64,000 nt of DNA, taken from the NCBI GenBank assembly GCA_002690705.1, contig NZFO01000004.1, positions 191,573-255,572 of the forward strand, in the 5' to 3' direction. Positions 29,422 to 39,070 of the stretch are shown in pieces. Position 1 is the first letter of the stretch; each line of letters starts with the position of its first letter. A program made the translations under genes and the position numbers. This DNA comes from Magnetovibrio sp. Its GTDB lineage: Bacteria; Pseudomonadota; Alphaproteobacteria; Rhodospirillales; Casp-alpha2. Under the pieces are notes generated by a model that did no database searches, was not told the DNA's origin, and worked only from the letters and a program-made list of their open reading frames with translations.

Positions 29422-32400
29422 TTACGCAATGTCGCGCAGCTCCGTCGCTTTTTGCAGATCAACGGAAACTAGCTGAGACACACCACGCTCGGACATTGTT
29501 ACTCCAAATAATCGATCCATCCGGGCCATGGTCATACGGTGGTGAGTAATCACTAGGAAACGCGTCTGATTAGAGTTGGACATTTCGTCTAAAAGTTTAC
29601 AAAATCGGTCAACGTTTGCATCATCTAAAGGTGCGTCAACCTCATCCAGCACGCAGATTGGCGCAGGATTCGTCAAGAATACTGCAAATAAAAGTGACAA
29701 TGCCGTTAAAGCTTGCTCTCCTCCAGAGAGCAAAGTGAGAACTTGTAATTTTTTTCCGGGTGGGCTGGCCATAATTTCGAGACCGGCATCAAGGGGGTCG
29801 CCTGACTCAGTAAGTGCTAAATGCGCCTGCCCCCCGCCAAACAATCTGACAAATAGATGTTGGAAATGTCTGTCTACCTCTTTGAAAGATGCTAAAAGCC
29901 GCGCGCGCCCCTCGCGATTAAGCTCGGAGATACCTTGACGGAGTTTATCTATCGCAGCGACTAAATCGGCATGTTCAGATGCCAAAGAATCAATTTGTTC
30001 CTGCATCTCCTGCGCCTCGGTGTCTGCACGGAGGTTTACTGGCCCCATAGTCTCGCGTTCTCTATTAAGACGCTCAACCCTGCGTTCCGTCATCTCGAGC
30101 GAAGGTAGATTTTTGTCGGGGTCAACTTGAGAAATCTGAAGTAATTCCTCAGGTTTGCATGATAATTTATCATAAACGCGCTCTGATATGGAGAGGCAGG
30201 TTTGGTGACTTTGGTCAACCGCACCCTCAGCGCGAACCCGGTTTTCACGTGCACCGGCCAGTGCGGTTTCAGACTCCCGCATTTTTTTACTAGCCTCGAG
30301 AAGTGCGATTTCCCCAGCTTGTAGGTTATTTGCAGCTTTTGTGCGTTGTAATTCGGAGGTATCAAGTGCCTCCAATAAAGTGGTTCGTTGCACGTTTAAC
30401 TCTGCTGGTGCTGCTTCTAGCCTTTCAAGCTCTACCTTTAATTGTTTATAACGAGATTCTAAAGACTCAAATTGGCGCGAGGAGTCCGATTGCCGGCGCT
30501 TCCACAAAATTAATTCGTCAGTGATGGCCACTAAGCGTTGATTGCGTTCAAGGGCTCTGCGCTCAAGGCCTTCATGACTGGTCCGACATGCAATTTGATT
30601 AGTTCGCTGCTGTTCGAGCTCTTCTCGGTGCTTATTTATCTGCAAGCGATCGGCATTAGGCGAGGGAGTTCCAACAAGTTCTTGTTTGGTATTATCTATC
30701 GCTTGTAACCCGTCGATAATGTCAAGGTCATTATGCTCTTTCGCTTCTATTATTGCTGATAGTTTTGAGGAATGCTGAGTTGCGCGCTCTTTAACTATCG
30801 TTAATTTCTCGCGAACAACCTCTAAAGCCTGTTCTGTTTCAATTACATATTTGCGGGCAGATTGCTCGGTCTCGCGTGCATTTAGATCTATTTCACGAGC
30901 CTTATCTCGCCTCGACGCGGCCTCTGCTGCAGCTCGTTTAAGATCAGCTAGATTGGCGCGCAGCTCTGCAAGATGATTGCGTTGCTCGAGCCGAGTTGCA
31001 GCTGGAGTTGCTGCTTGTGATGATATCGTATAACCGTCCCAGCGCCATAGACCACCTTGACGACTGACTAGGCGTTGACCTTGGCAAAGTTGTGGTGCTG
31101 CTGCCCGAGCTTGGGCGTCGGTCTCAGTTACCCCAACTTGTGCAAGTCTACGCGCGAGGGCTTTGGGAGCTATGACGTATTCGCTGAGTGATTGTGTGCC
31201 TTGTGGAAGTTGGGGCATATTTAAGAATAAAGGGAGTGTCCGCCAGTGAAGAGGCGCGGCTTCATCTGTCGGCGATGAGAGATCATCACCTAATGCGGCA
31301 CCAAGAGCCGCCTCAAAGCCGGGTGTCACATCGAGTGCATCGATGACAGGTGGAAACAAGTCATGTTCAAAGGTTGAGAGAAGATTTTCAAGAACCCGCT
31401 CCTCCGTTTGGAGCTCTGTGACAGATGCTTGTGCTTCGTGATAGACGCTCACGCTGATGCGACTTTTTTCTTCTGCCTCCGCCTTTGCTGACTCAGCCTC
31501 TGACAATTGATGACGATATTTCGAGAGTCGTGATTGATGGTCTTGCAGTTCTCTCTCGGCCAGATTTAGTTCTTCGGCTCCGGGACTCTCCGCTTCGAGG
31601 CTGCTGCGTTGGTCAGCAATACTTCCAGCACGGTCCTGCAGTCTCTTTTGTTGTTGTGTGAGCTCCTCTATGCGTCGTCCGAGACTAGTGCGTCGAGCTT
31701 CGACGCCGGCGACCTCCTCAGTGAGGTGCATCAGACGATTCTCAATTTCCCCAACTATTTGATTGGCACGGCTTAAATCTTGCTCAGCTGTCAGGCGAGC
31801 TTTTGTCTCCCTTTCACGCGAGGTCTCAATGTCACTGATCTCAGCGGTTAACTGTTCGATTGCTGCGGTGGCGTCGCCCGCAAACTCGCGCTCGCGCTTC
31901 ATGTCTGATTCTAATTGTTGTAGTTGGGAGATGGTCTGCCCAGTCGCATTACAAAGACGCTGCTCTTCGGCCTCTAAGCCTTCCTGAGCCACTCTGAGAC
32001 GGTGCAATTTTGCACCCGCTTCTGCCTCTTTTTGACGCAGATTAGGGATAAGTGCGGAACACTCGGTGTGTTGCTTTGCCGCATGTACTGCATGGCTGGT
32101 AAGCTCCCCAACTTGAGAGCTCGTATCAACCAATTTCTTCTCGACTTCGAAGGAATATTTTTCGGCATGAGTCCAGAGCAGATAGAACATTGTTGCTTCT
32201 GCCTTGCGAATATGATCGGAGAGGTTTCTGTAGCGACTGGCTTGCCGAGCTTGTTTTTTTAGCCCGGCTAACTGGGATTCTAATGTAACTAAAATATCGT
32301 CGAGGCGTTCTAAATTAGTTTCCGCTCCCCGCAGACGCAGTTCGGCCTCATGACGGCGGGAATGCAATCCCGTGATTCCCGCTGCTTCTTCAAGAATACC

Positions 32401-32892
32401 TCGGCGCTCTTTTGGCTTAGCATTAATCAGTGCTCCAATGCGCCCCTGACTGACTAGCGCGGTTGAGCGCGCGCCAGTGGCAGAATCGGCGAATAAGAGC
32501 TGAATGTCACGGGCTCTCACGTCAGCACCGTTCACACGATAATTTGATCCTTTATCTAGCTCAATTCGGCGACTAACGTCTAACTCGTCCGCATCGTTAA
32601 ACTGTGCGGGGGCGGAGCGATCTTGATTATTGAGGGTGAGAATAACTTCAGCATTATTGCGTGGCGGGCGATTACTGGTACCGCCAAATATAACATCCTC
32701 CATACCTACTCCGCGCATCTGTTTCGCGGAGGTTTCACCCATTACCCACCTCAGGGCCTCCACAAGGTTTGATTTTCCACATCCATTGGGGCCGACCACA
32801 CCGGTTAGGCCGAGTTCTATCGGTAACTCTGTATTTTCCACAAAAGATTTGAAGCCCGAGAGGCGAAGTTTATTAAATGCCAGCAAAGCCAA
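29422..32892 (-). CDS. smc: Chromosome segregation protein SMC
   Basis: A full-length (1156-residue) structural-maintenance-of-chromosomes ATPase. Walker A is GPNGCGKS (34-41), followed by two long coiled coils flanking a hinge (about 510-660), the ABC signature LLSGGEQAL (about 1055) and Walker B PICVLDEVDAPLDD (about 1080). It would organise and separate daughter chromosomes with ScpA and ScpB, which are not in the window. It starts 17 bases after the DsbA-like gene. Confidence 0.96.
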   Translation of the reverse strand: MALLAFNKLRLSGFKSFVENTELPIELGLTGVVGPNGCGKSNLVEALRWVMGETSAKQMRGVGMEDVIFGGTSNRPPRNNAEVILTLNNQDRSAPAQFNDADELDVSRRIELDKGSNYRVNGADVRARDIQLLFADSATGARSTALVSQGRIGALINAKPKERRGILEEAAGITGLHSRRHEAELRLRGAETNLERLDDILVTLESQLAGLKKQARQASRYRNLSDHIRKAEATMFYLLWTHAEKYSFEVEKKLVDTSSQVGELTSHAVHAAKQHTECSALIPNLRQKEAEAGAKLHRLRVAQEGLEAEEQRLCNATGQTISQLQQLESDMKREREFAGDATAAIEQLTAEISDIETSRERETKARLTAEQDLSRANQIVGEIENRLMHLTEEVAGVEARRTSLGRRIEELTQQQKRLQDRAGSIADQRSSLEAESPGAEELNLAERELQDHQSRLSKYRHQLSEAESAKAEAEEKSRISVSVYHEAQASVTELQTEERVLENLLSTFEHDLFPPVIDALDVTPGFEAALGAALGDDLSSPTDEAAPLHWRTLPLFLNMPQLPQGTQSLSEYVIAPKALARRLAQVGVTETDAQARAAAPQLCQGQRLVSRQGGLWRWDGYTISSQAATPAATRLEQRNHLAELRANLADLKRAAAEAASRRDKAREIDLNARETEQSARKYVIETEQALEVVREKLTIVKERATQHSSKLSAIIEAKEHNDLDIIDGLQAIDNTKQELVGTPSPNADRLQINKHREELEQQRTNQIACRTSHEGLERRALERNQRLVAITDELILWKRRQSDSSRQFESLESRYKQLKVELERLEAAPAELNVQRTTLLEALDTSELQRTKAANNLQAGEIALLEASKKMRESETALAGARENRVRAEGAVDQSHQTCLSISERVYDKLSCKPEELLQISQVDPDKNLPSLEMTERRVERLNRERETMGPVNLRADTEAQEMQEQIDSLASEHADLVAAIDKLRQGISELNREGRARLLASFKEVDRHFQHLFVRLFGGGQAHLALTESGDPLDAGLEIMASPPGKKLQVLTLLSGGEQALTALSLLFAVFLTNPAPICVLDEVDAPLDDANVDRFCKLLDEMSNSNQTRFLVITHHRMTMARMDRLFGVTMSERGVSQLVSVDLQKATELRDIA

Positions 32893-32909
32893 GAGGCTCC
32901 TTTATTAAG

Positions 32910-33563
32910 TCACTGGTTTGCGCGATGTAATGCATTGTCAACAAGGGATTTAAAAGCACCATATTCGATGAAGCCGCTATGTTTTTGGCCGTTAATAACA
33001 AAAGATGGAGTCGAGTTTATATCGTGCTCCTCGCTCGCATCTCTTGCGGTATTTTGAATGTAATCAATTAACGGCTGTTGCTGAATGCAATGGTCAACAT
33101 CGTCACTATTTAATCCACCAAACCGTGCGACCTTTTTAAGCGCGGTCAGTGGGTTTTCAGCCTGCGCCCAACTTTTTTGAGAGCGAAAAAATAAATCTAC
33201 AAATCCAAAATACCGTTTTGGTCCCGCACACCTTGCAATCATTGATGCAGCTAAAGCTGGCGTACCTAGCGGAAAATCAACGAAAACCATTTTCACCTTA
33301 CCCGTGTCGATGTAATCTCTCTTCAAATGCGGAAAGGTTTTTTGGTGGAAATGTGCACAATGAGTGCATCCGAGCGATGCATATTCAGTGATTATCACAG
33401 TCGCAGTTGGGTCGCCAACCATGGCTTTTTGCATCGATTCCTGTAAACTCACTAGGCCCGCCTTGGCGTGAGAGGTTTTAATCGCTTCCGGGCTCAAAAT
33501 TACGGCGATAAAAAATATCAATCGGAACCCGTAAAAAACTCTCTGATTCAGCATATGTCGCAA
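32910..33563 (-). CDS. DsbA-family thiol:disulfide oxidoreductase
   Basis: A 217-residue exported thioredoxin-fold protein. An N-terminal hydrophobic signal (about residues 11-33) is followed by a thioredoxin domain with active site CTHC (C66, C69) in ASLGCTHCAHFH and a cis-Pro loop NSTPSFVINGQ (about 187-197). The TTG at 33563 has GGAGAG 7 bases upstream, while the in-frame ATG at 33554 does not. It is just upstream of smc, an order seen in other alphaproteobacteria. The function is probably oxidation or isomerisation of periplasmic disulfides. Confidence 0.92.
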   Translation of the reverse strand: MRHMLNQRVFYGFRLIFFIAVILSPEAIKTSHAKAGLVSLQESMQKAMVGDPTATVIITEYASLGCTHCAHFHQKTFPHLKRDYIDTGKVKMVFVDFPLGTPALAASMIARCAGPKRYFGFVDLFFRSQKSWAQAENPLTALKKVARFGGLNSDDVDHCIQQQPLIDYIQNTARDASEEHDINSTPSFVINGQKHSGFIEYGAFKSLVDNALHRANQ

Positions 33564-33719
33564 CAGCTTACTCTCCTACGCACTATCCACCCCTAAATAT
33601 AGTGGTTTGATGATAGAGGTGTCGACTCATTTTCCCACTAAGTCCTCCAGAGCTAGCGTGAAATTTTAGATTATCGGTTCCAGTTTCAGTGTTTCCTAAT
33701 GAGACAGACGGAATAAAAA

Positions 33720-34229
33720 TTAATTTTCGGTGATTACACGGCCTAACCTCTCTAAGGCACTCTTGATTTGTGGGTCATTCACCGGAGAAAGTAATTGGTC
33801 CAGCTCTTCGCGGCGTTTTTCAGACATATTTGGCCTTGATCGGTGCGAAATTCCGTCGATTTTTTTTGGAAATGGCCCGTGAATAAAACGTAAACGCTTC
33901 ACCGCTGCAAAGCCAAAATGAGCGTTAATTCGCTCGATTAATTGTGGAGTTAGATGTTGCAGTTGCGTGGCCATAGAGGACCCATCAACGCGAAGGTGAA
34001 GAAGACCATTAGTCCTATCACGACTTGGATAAGATATTTTTTCGGGATGAGAATGCTGTGCAATGGCTGCCCCGACGATTTCGTTCCAATTCTTTACAAT
34101 GGCTCCGTCGGCCATTCCGCGCCTGCCGAAAACTGGTTTAGTTAGCTTGCCAATGCTGAGGCTCAGCGGTTCAATCTTGTTCCGCCGCGCGTGGTATTTG
34201 TACCTTGAGGATGGGGGCTTTTTAAGCAT
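33720..34229 (-). CDS. DUF721 / DciA-like protein
   Basis: A 169-residue DUF721 protein. The domain centres on NWNEIVGAAIAQHSHPEKI and LHLRVDGSSMATQLQHL, then RINAHFGFAAVKRLRF, which is the DciA-like helicase-operator fold. Some members load or regulate the replicative helicase in bacteria lacking DnaC. In alphaproteobacteria the gene commonly lies between mutY and the DsbA-like gene, as here. The role in this organism is inferred from family only. Confidence 0.88.
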   Translation of the reverse strand: MLKKPPSSRYKYHARRNKIEPLSLSIGKLTKPVFGRRGMADGAIVKNWNEIVGAAIAQHSHPEKISYPSRDRTNGLLHLRVDGSSMATQLQHLTPQLIERINAHFGFAAVKRLRFIHGPFPKKIDGISHRSRPNMSEKRREELDQLLSPVNDPQIKSALERLGRVITEN

Positions 34230-34302
34230 ATTGGAATATGTTACGCTTAAATTCTTGATTGAGCAACTGGCCTTAACTCAAGCAAATAGCTTGAACTTCA
34301 TC

Positions 34303-35397
34303 ATGGTATTATATCGTTTTTCATATGCTGATGCATTATTATCCTGGTTCGATGATAACGCTCGAAATCTGCCTTGGCGAGAAAAAATTGGTGAAAAAGC
34401 CGATCCATATCGTGTTTGGGTAAGTGAAATCATGTTGCAACAAACTACGGTGGCTGCAGTAATTCCATATTTTAATAGTTTTATGGCGCGCTGGCCAAGT
34501 GTGCATGAGTTATCAAGAGCGCCGCTAGACGAGATTCTGCATGCATGGCAAGGGCTTGGATATTATTCGCGGGCGCGGAATCTTCACCAATGTGCGAAGT
34601 ATATTTGTGAGCATTTAAAAGGAATATTCCCATCTCATGAGGAGACTCTATGCAAATTACCGGGCATTGGTCCCTACACGGCAGCCGCGATCGTCGCCAT
34701 TGCATATGGTCAAAAAGCAACGCCGATTGATACTAATGTAGAGCGGGTAGTCACGCGTATTCACGCTTTAAAAACTCCGCTGCCAAAGGCTAAGCGAGAA
34801 ATTAAAGCACTCGCCAAAATGATGACACCAGACAGGCGCCCAGGCGACTATGCGCAAGCAATTATGGATTTAGGTGCAGGCGTATGTCGCCCAAGAGCTC
34901 CGAACTGCGGGTTTTGCCCGCTCAAAGATAATTGCCTTGCATTCAAGAGTGGTGAGCCAACACTACTCCCCCATAGGTTGCCAAAAAACGCGCGGTTGAC
35001 CCGGCATGGTACGGTTTTCTGGACGGCTCGTAAGGACGCGGCTGTGCTTGTGCGCCGCCGTGCAGAGAGGGGCTTATTGGGTGGTATGATGGAATTTCCC
35101 TCAACGCCTTGGGTGGTATCGCCGGTGCCGGAAATTAGGAAGCATGAACCGTTTCCCGGCGATTGGCAGCCATTGCCTGGTGAAGTAGCCCATATTTTTA
35201 GTCATTTCCGACTTGTCCTCCGTGTGGTCTCGGCAGTCGTCGAACAGGATAACTGCGATAATGGGCAATGGTGCATGCCTGATGATTTTGGTAAACTAGC
35301 TCTGCCTACAGTTATGAAAAAAGTCGCCCTCCATGTGAGCAAAGTCGCAGCTGTGTTTCCTCGCAGCGATACGCTTTTAAGTGTCGAAAGAAACTAG
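34303..35397 (+). CDS. mutY: Adenine DNA glycosylase MutY
   Basis: MutY removes adenine mispaired with 8-oxoguanine. The 364-residue frame has the catalytic Glu in [10 protein letters not shown], the helix-hairpin-helix [12 protein letters not shown], the catalytic Asp in [10 protein letters not shown], a 4Fe-4S cluster (C-x6-C-x2-C-x5-C in [17 protein letters not shown]), and a C-terminal NUDIX-like 8-oxoG-reading domain ([16 protein letters not shown]). The ATG at 34303 is chosen because the family begins there. About 80 further codons upstream are open but antisense to the DUF721 gene. Its 3' end overlaps apt. Confidence 0.96.
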   Translation: MVLYRFSYADALLSWFDDNARNLPWREKIGEKADPYRVWVSEIMLQQTTVAAVIPYFNSFMARWPSVHELSRAPLDEILHAWQGLGYYSRARNLHQCAKYICEHLKGIFPSHEETLCKLPGIGPYTAAAIVAIAYGQKATPIDTNVERVVTRIHALKTPLPKAKREIKALAKMMTPDRRPGDYAQAIMDLGAGVCRPRAPNCGFCPLKDNCLAFKSGEPTLLPHRLPKNARLTRHGTVFWTARKDAAVLVRRRAERGLLGGMMEFPSTPWVVSPVPEIRKHEPFPGDWQPLPGEVAHIFSHFRLVLRVVSAVVEQDNCDNGQWCMPDDFGKLALPTVMKKVALHVSKVAAVFPRSDTLLSVERN

Positions 35398-35892
35398 CGT
35401 TTCAAAGGGGATATCGAGTTTGTTGCGGCCTTTGAGAGAGTTGAGCTCGATAATACATGCTGCGCCAACGACACCGGCGTTAACTTTATGTAACAACTCA
35501 ACAGAAGCAGCCATGGTTCCGCCGGTTGCTAATAAATCATCAAGAATAAATACTCGTTGACCTTTTTTAATAGCATCTCTCTGGATTTCAATTGTATCGG
35601 ATCCGTATTCAAGAACGTATTCATGCGAAATTGTTGAGCCTGGTAATTTCCCCTTCTTTCGGATCATTATCACTCCCAAACCTAGTTGGGACCCCAGTGC
35701 TGCGCTTAACAAAAATCCGCGGGATTCAATTCCAGCAAGCAGATCAGGTTGATATTTAGTTACAATTCGGGCAAGGCGGCCCAAGGTAACCCGCCAAGCG
35801 TCAGAATGCGCCAGCAGAGTTGAAATGTCGTAAAAAAGAATGCCTGTTTTTGGAAAGTCTGGAATTGACCTAATATGATCTTTTAAATCCAT
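35377..35892 (-). CDS. apt: Adenine phosphoribosyltransferase
   Basis: Apt salvages adenine to AMP using PRPP. The 171-residue protein begins with the typical [22 protein letters not shown] and has the PRPP-binding loop [17 protein letters not shown], with IESRGF before it. It is convergent with mutY, and the last 21 bases of the two genes overlap tail to tail. AGGAAACC precedes the ATG on the minus strand. Confidence 0.96.
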   Translation of the reverse strand: MDLKDHIRSIPDFPKTGILFYDISTLLAHSDAWRVTLGRLARIVTKYQPDLLAGIESRGFLLSAALGSQLGLGVIMIRKKGKLPGSTISHEYVLEYGSDTIEIQRDAIKKGQRVFILDDLLATGGTMAASVELLHKVNAGVVGAACIIELNSLKGRNKLDIPFETLVSFDT

Positions 35893-36297
35893 GTTGGTTT
35901 CCTATTTCGAGTTTCTGGGCACAAAAAGTCTCATGTAATTGATGGAAATCTTCACAGTAATTTTGTTTTCCAAGTCCCGCAACACTTGAGAAGTAAGTGA
36001 TCGATACCAAATTCGACCGAAACTCAATTTCCATGTTGCAAAAAATTTATCAGTACCACAACATTAAAGGACAACCAACAGTTGAGGGGTTTACCCAAAA
36101 ATGGATTGTGCAGCACTCACTGGCGCACTGTTCGACCACTATCCAGGCTTGAACTTAAAATTACGGATTAAAATTCATGATGCTCGTACGTCAATTCGTA
36201 CGCCAGCGCTTTGTTCCATTGGGGAATTAACTACGACATTGGGACGGAGCCTTCATTGGGTCGACTGTAAAGTAAATTTAAATAAAGACCCTTGGCT
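35893..36297. other. Intergenic region between apt and aminotransferase
   Basis: About 400 bases between divergent genes. One 66-codon frame (36101-36301, +) has no known motif and runs into the aminotransferase start, so I do not call it. The region probably contains both promoters. Confidence 0.5.
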
Positions 36298-37653
36298 ATG
36301 ACTCATGTGTTTCATCGCCAGCTCATTTCGCCCATGCCGTGTGCCGTGGCATGTGATGGCATTTATTTAATTGATGCGACCGGCAAAAAATATCTTGATG
36401 GATCAGGTGGGGCGGCGGTGTCCTCTTTGGGGCATGGTGATCCAGATGTTATTGCCGCTATTAAACAGCAAGCTGATACTTTGGCTTTCGCTCATACGGG
36501 TTTCTTCACGTCTGAACCAGCTGAGAGATTGGCTGACTTGTTGGCTAAAGGAGCGCCGTGTAATTCGGCGATGGTTTATTTTGTATCTGGTGGCTCGGAG
36601 GCAGTTGAGGCAGCACTCAAGATGGCGAGGCAATACCATGTGGAACGCGGTGATCTCTCCCGCAAGCATTTCATCGCTCGTCGGCAGAGTTATCACGGCA
36701 ACACCCTTGGAGCGTTATCCGCTGGAGGAAACGTGGTGCGGCGAGCACCTTTTGAAGGTATGTTGTTAAAAACAAACCATATTTCAGCATGCTATGCTTA
36801 CAGGGGTAGACTAGATGATGAATCCGAACACGAGTACGGGCAACGCGCCGCCAACGAGCTGGAAATTGAAATTCAACGGTTAGACCCTAAAAACGTGGCG
36901 GCATTTATAGCAGAGACTGTTGGCGGTGCGACGGCAGGTGTAATTCCCCCTGTCCGGGGTTATTTCAAGCGTATCCGCGAGATTTGTGATCGTTATGGAG
37001 TTTTGCTAATTTTGGATGAAATTATGTGTGGGATGGGCCGGACTGGAACGTTGTTCGCTTGCGAACAAGACGACGTGATTCCCGATATCGTCTGTATTGC
37101 GAAAGGTTTGGGTGGAGGATACCAACCCATAGGTGCGACCTTGGTCCGAAGTAATATTCACGAGCAATTCAAAGATGGCAGCGGTTTTTTTCAGCACGGG
37201 CACACATATATGGGGCATCCAATAGCGTGTGCTGCTGCACTAGCAGTTCAATCAAAAATTCGAGATAAAGGGCTATTGGCGCAAGTTAAATTACGCGGAG
37301 AAATATTAACAGAGCGCTTGAGAGCGTGCTTTAAAAATCATCCTTATATCGGTGACATCCGCGGTCGTGGTTTGTTCCAAGGTATTGAGTTGGTCGCTGA
37401 CCGTGTAACAAAAAAGCCATTCGATCCCGAGTACAGATTAAGCCGCTGCATCAAAGACAATGCTATGGCATTAGGCTTGATTTGTTATCCGGGAAGTGGC
37501 ACGGCCGACGGGAGAAACGGAGATCATGTGCTTCTGGCACCGCCATTTATCATCACACCTGACCAATTGGATGAAATGGTGGATATGCTAGCGAGGGCTG
37601 TCGAGAGCTCTCTGAAACAAAAACGATCAAAAGATTGGATCATCCAAAAGTGA
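36298..37653 (+). CDS. Class III (omega) aminotransferase
   Basis: A 451-residue PLP enzyme of the class III aminotransferase family, which transfers omega-amino groups from substrates such as beta-alanine, GABA, taurine or diamines to 2-oxo acids. Visible are the substrate and cofactor block VSGGSEAVEAALKMARQYH, the Asp that holds the pyridine N (LILDEIMCGMGRTG), and the Schiff-base lysine in IAKGLGGGYQPIGA. The ATG at 36298 is favoured over the TTG at 36292. A TAXI binding protein follows on the same strand, suggesting a shared role in use of an amino compound, but the substrate is unknown. Confidence 0.92.
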   Translation: MTHVFHRQLISPMPCAVACDGIYLIDATGKKYLDGSGGAAVSSLGHGDPDVIAAIKQQADTLAFAHTGFFTSEPAERLADLLAKGAPCNSAMVYFVSGGSEAVEAALKMARQYHVERGDLSRKHFIARRQSYHGNTLGALSAGGNVVRRAPFEGMLLKTNHISACYAYRGRLDDESEHEYGQRAANELEIEIQRLDPKNVAAFIAETVGGATAGVIPPVRGYFKRIREICDRYGVLLILDEIMCGMGRTGTLFACEQDDVIPDIVCIAKGLGGGYQPIGATLVRSNIHEQFKDGSGFFQHGHTYMGHPIACAAALAVQSKIRDKGLLAQVKLRGEILTERLRACFKNHPYIGDIRGRGLFQGIELVADRVTKKPFDPEYRLSRCIKDNAMALGLICYPGSGTADGRNGDHVLLAPPFIITPDQLDEMVDMLARAVESSLKQKRSKDWIIQK

Positions 37654-37788
37654 GGCTGGATAAAAGTGGGTAGGGCCCGAATCTGCTTTGATGATTTTAT
37701 TCGTTGAACTGCGAATAATATCCCTGCGGGCTGTAACAAGGGCTGGGCACGTAGCTTAGGAAATTAGTACACATGGAGGCGAGTGATA

Positions 37789-38769
37789 ATGACTAATAAA
37801 AGACTTGTTTCAGGCGCGATTGTGCTTTTGGGTTTTGCTGTTACCGCTACGCCGACATATGCGTTTAAAAAACAATTCATATCAATAGGTACGGGCAGTG
37901 TCTCTGGGGTTTATTACCCGACAGGCAGAGCTATCTGTGGACTAGTAAACAATACCCGAGAATCTCACGGCATTCGGTGCTCGGTTGAGGTGACCAGTGG
38001 CTCAACGTTTAACATAAATAAGGTGCGTGCCGGTGAGTTGGAGATGGGGATTGCACAGTCTGATTGGCAATATCACGCATATAATGGTACAGGAAAAGAG
38101 AGTTTTAGGAGGGCCGGACCATTTAAAAATCTTCGCGCGGTATTCTCGGTTTATCCCGAGCCCGTAAGCATTGTTACACGGGCTGACTCTGGCATTAAAA
38201 TCGTTGATGATTTGGCGGGGAAGCGGGTTAGCATCGGCGAGCCGGGATCCCGATCGGAGGCCATCTGGACTGTGATGTGGCGTGCAATGGGTAAAACGGA
38301 CTCGGATCTGACAATAGCTGCTCGAATGAAGTCGTTAGAGACTCCGGCGGCTCTTTGCGACAATAAGATAGATGCCTTCTTTTGGCTTGCAGCTAACCCA
38401 GCCACACTAAACAGAGAAGCTGCTATGATTTGTGATGTAAAATTTGCCAGCGTTGACAATGCGTTGATCGCAAAGTTAGTGAGCTCCCGATCATTTTATC
38501 GCTGGGCAACAATCCCGGGCGGCATGTACAGGGGGAATCCTGAAGATATAAAAACTTTCGGTGTCGGCGCAACACTCGTAACCTCCACGCGCACTTCAAT
38601 TAATGCGGTCTACAATGTCGTGAAGGCCGTATTTGATAATTTTGAAGAGTTCAAAAAAAAGCACCCTACGTTTTCAGTCTTAAGTGAGAGGGAAATGATG
38701 AGAGACGGCCTCTCGGCGCCATTGCATCTTGGGGCAATCAAGTTTTATAAAGAACGCGGATGGATGTAG
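37789..38769 (+). CDS. TAXI-family TRAP solute-binding protein (no adjacent permease)
   Basis: A 326-residue periplasmic binding protein. A signal peptide (to about residue 25, ending TPTYA) is followed by the TAXI core IGTGSVSGVYYPTGRAIC and VEVTSGSTFNINKVRAGELEMGI. GGAGG lies 9 bases before the ATG. The GTG at 37783 is too close to it. No TRAP permease lies beside it, unlike the complete system earlier in the window. It may share a permease encoded elsewhere. It is distinct in sequence from the TAXI protein at 16224. Confidence 0.9.
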   Translation: MTNKRLVSGAIVLLGFAVTATPTYAFKKQFISIGTGSVSGVYYPTGRAICGLVNNTRESHGIRCSVEVTSGSTFNINKVRAGELEMGIAQSDWQYHAYNGTGKESFRRAGPFKNLRAVFSVYPEPVSIVTRADSGIKIVDDLAGKRVSIGEPGSRSEAIWTVMWRAMGKTDSDLTIAARMKSLETPAALCDNKIDAFFWLAANPATLNREAAMICDVKFASVDNALIAKLVSSRSFYRWATIPGGMYRGNPEDIKTFGVGATLVTSTRTSINAVYNVVKAVFDNFEEFKKKHPTFSVLSEREMMRDGLSAPLHLGAIKFYKERGWM

Positions 38770-39070
38770 GTTGTATTGTGTGAGGGCGGCGAGGCGGGTT
38801 ATAAAAAAACAACTCGTAACTGAGTGTAAAATCGTCTTGGTTTAATGCATAGTTGGGGATTTTTACACATGTTTTAGAGATACTTTTAGCTTTAATGATC
38901 GGGGATAGACCAGAATATTCCGATTCATAGAGGCGAAGGGGTGCTTTACCCCTCTTGAGACATTGGGGCTATAAAGGTCGCCTGTTTGGACTTAACTCTG
39001 AATTAGTTGTGTTTTATTTTACTGGGGAATTGTATCATGTATTCTGCCATGTTTTTTTAGACGCGCTACT
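38770..39070. other. Intergenic region between convergent transporter genes
   Basis: About 300 bases between a + strand and a - strand gene. It holds one GC-rich hairpin, listed separately. No gene was seen. Confidence 0.5.
38937..38953. terminator. Possible bidirectional hairpin between convergent genes
   Basis: AGGGGT and ACCCCT form a 6-bp GC-rich stem around GCTTT, between two converging transcripts. There is no clear T-run on either side, so it is only a possible terminator. Confidence 0.3.

Noticed and set aside
34063..34302. 80-codon open extension upstream of mutY
   Set aside because: It runs antisense through the DUF721 gene, shows no MutY similarity, and the family begins at the ATG at 34303.
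36101..36301. 66-codon frame before the aminotransferase
   Set aside because: It has no recognisable motif and overlaps the aminotransferase start codon region.
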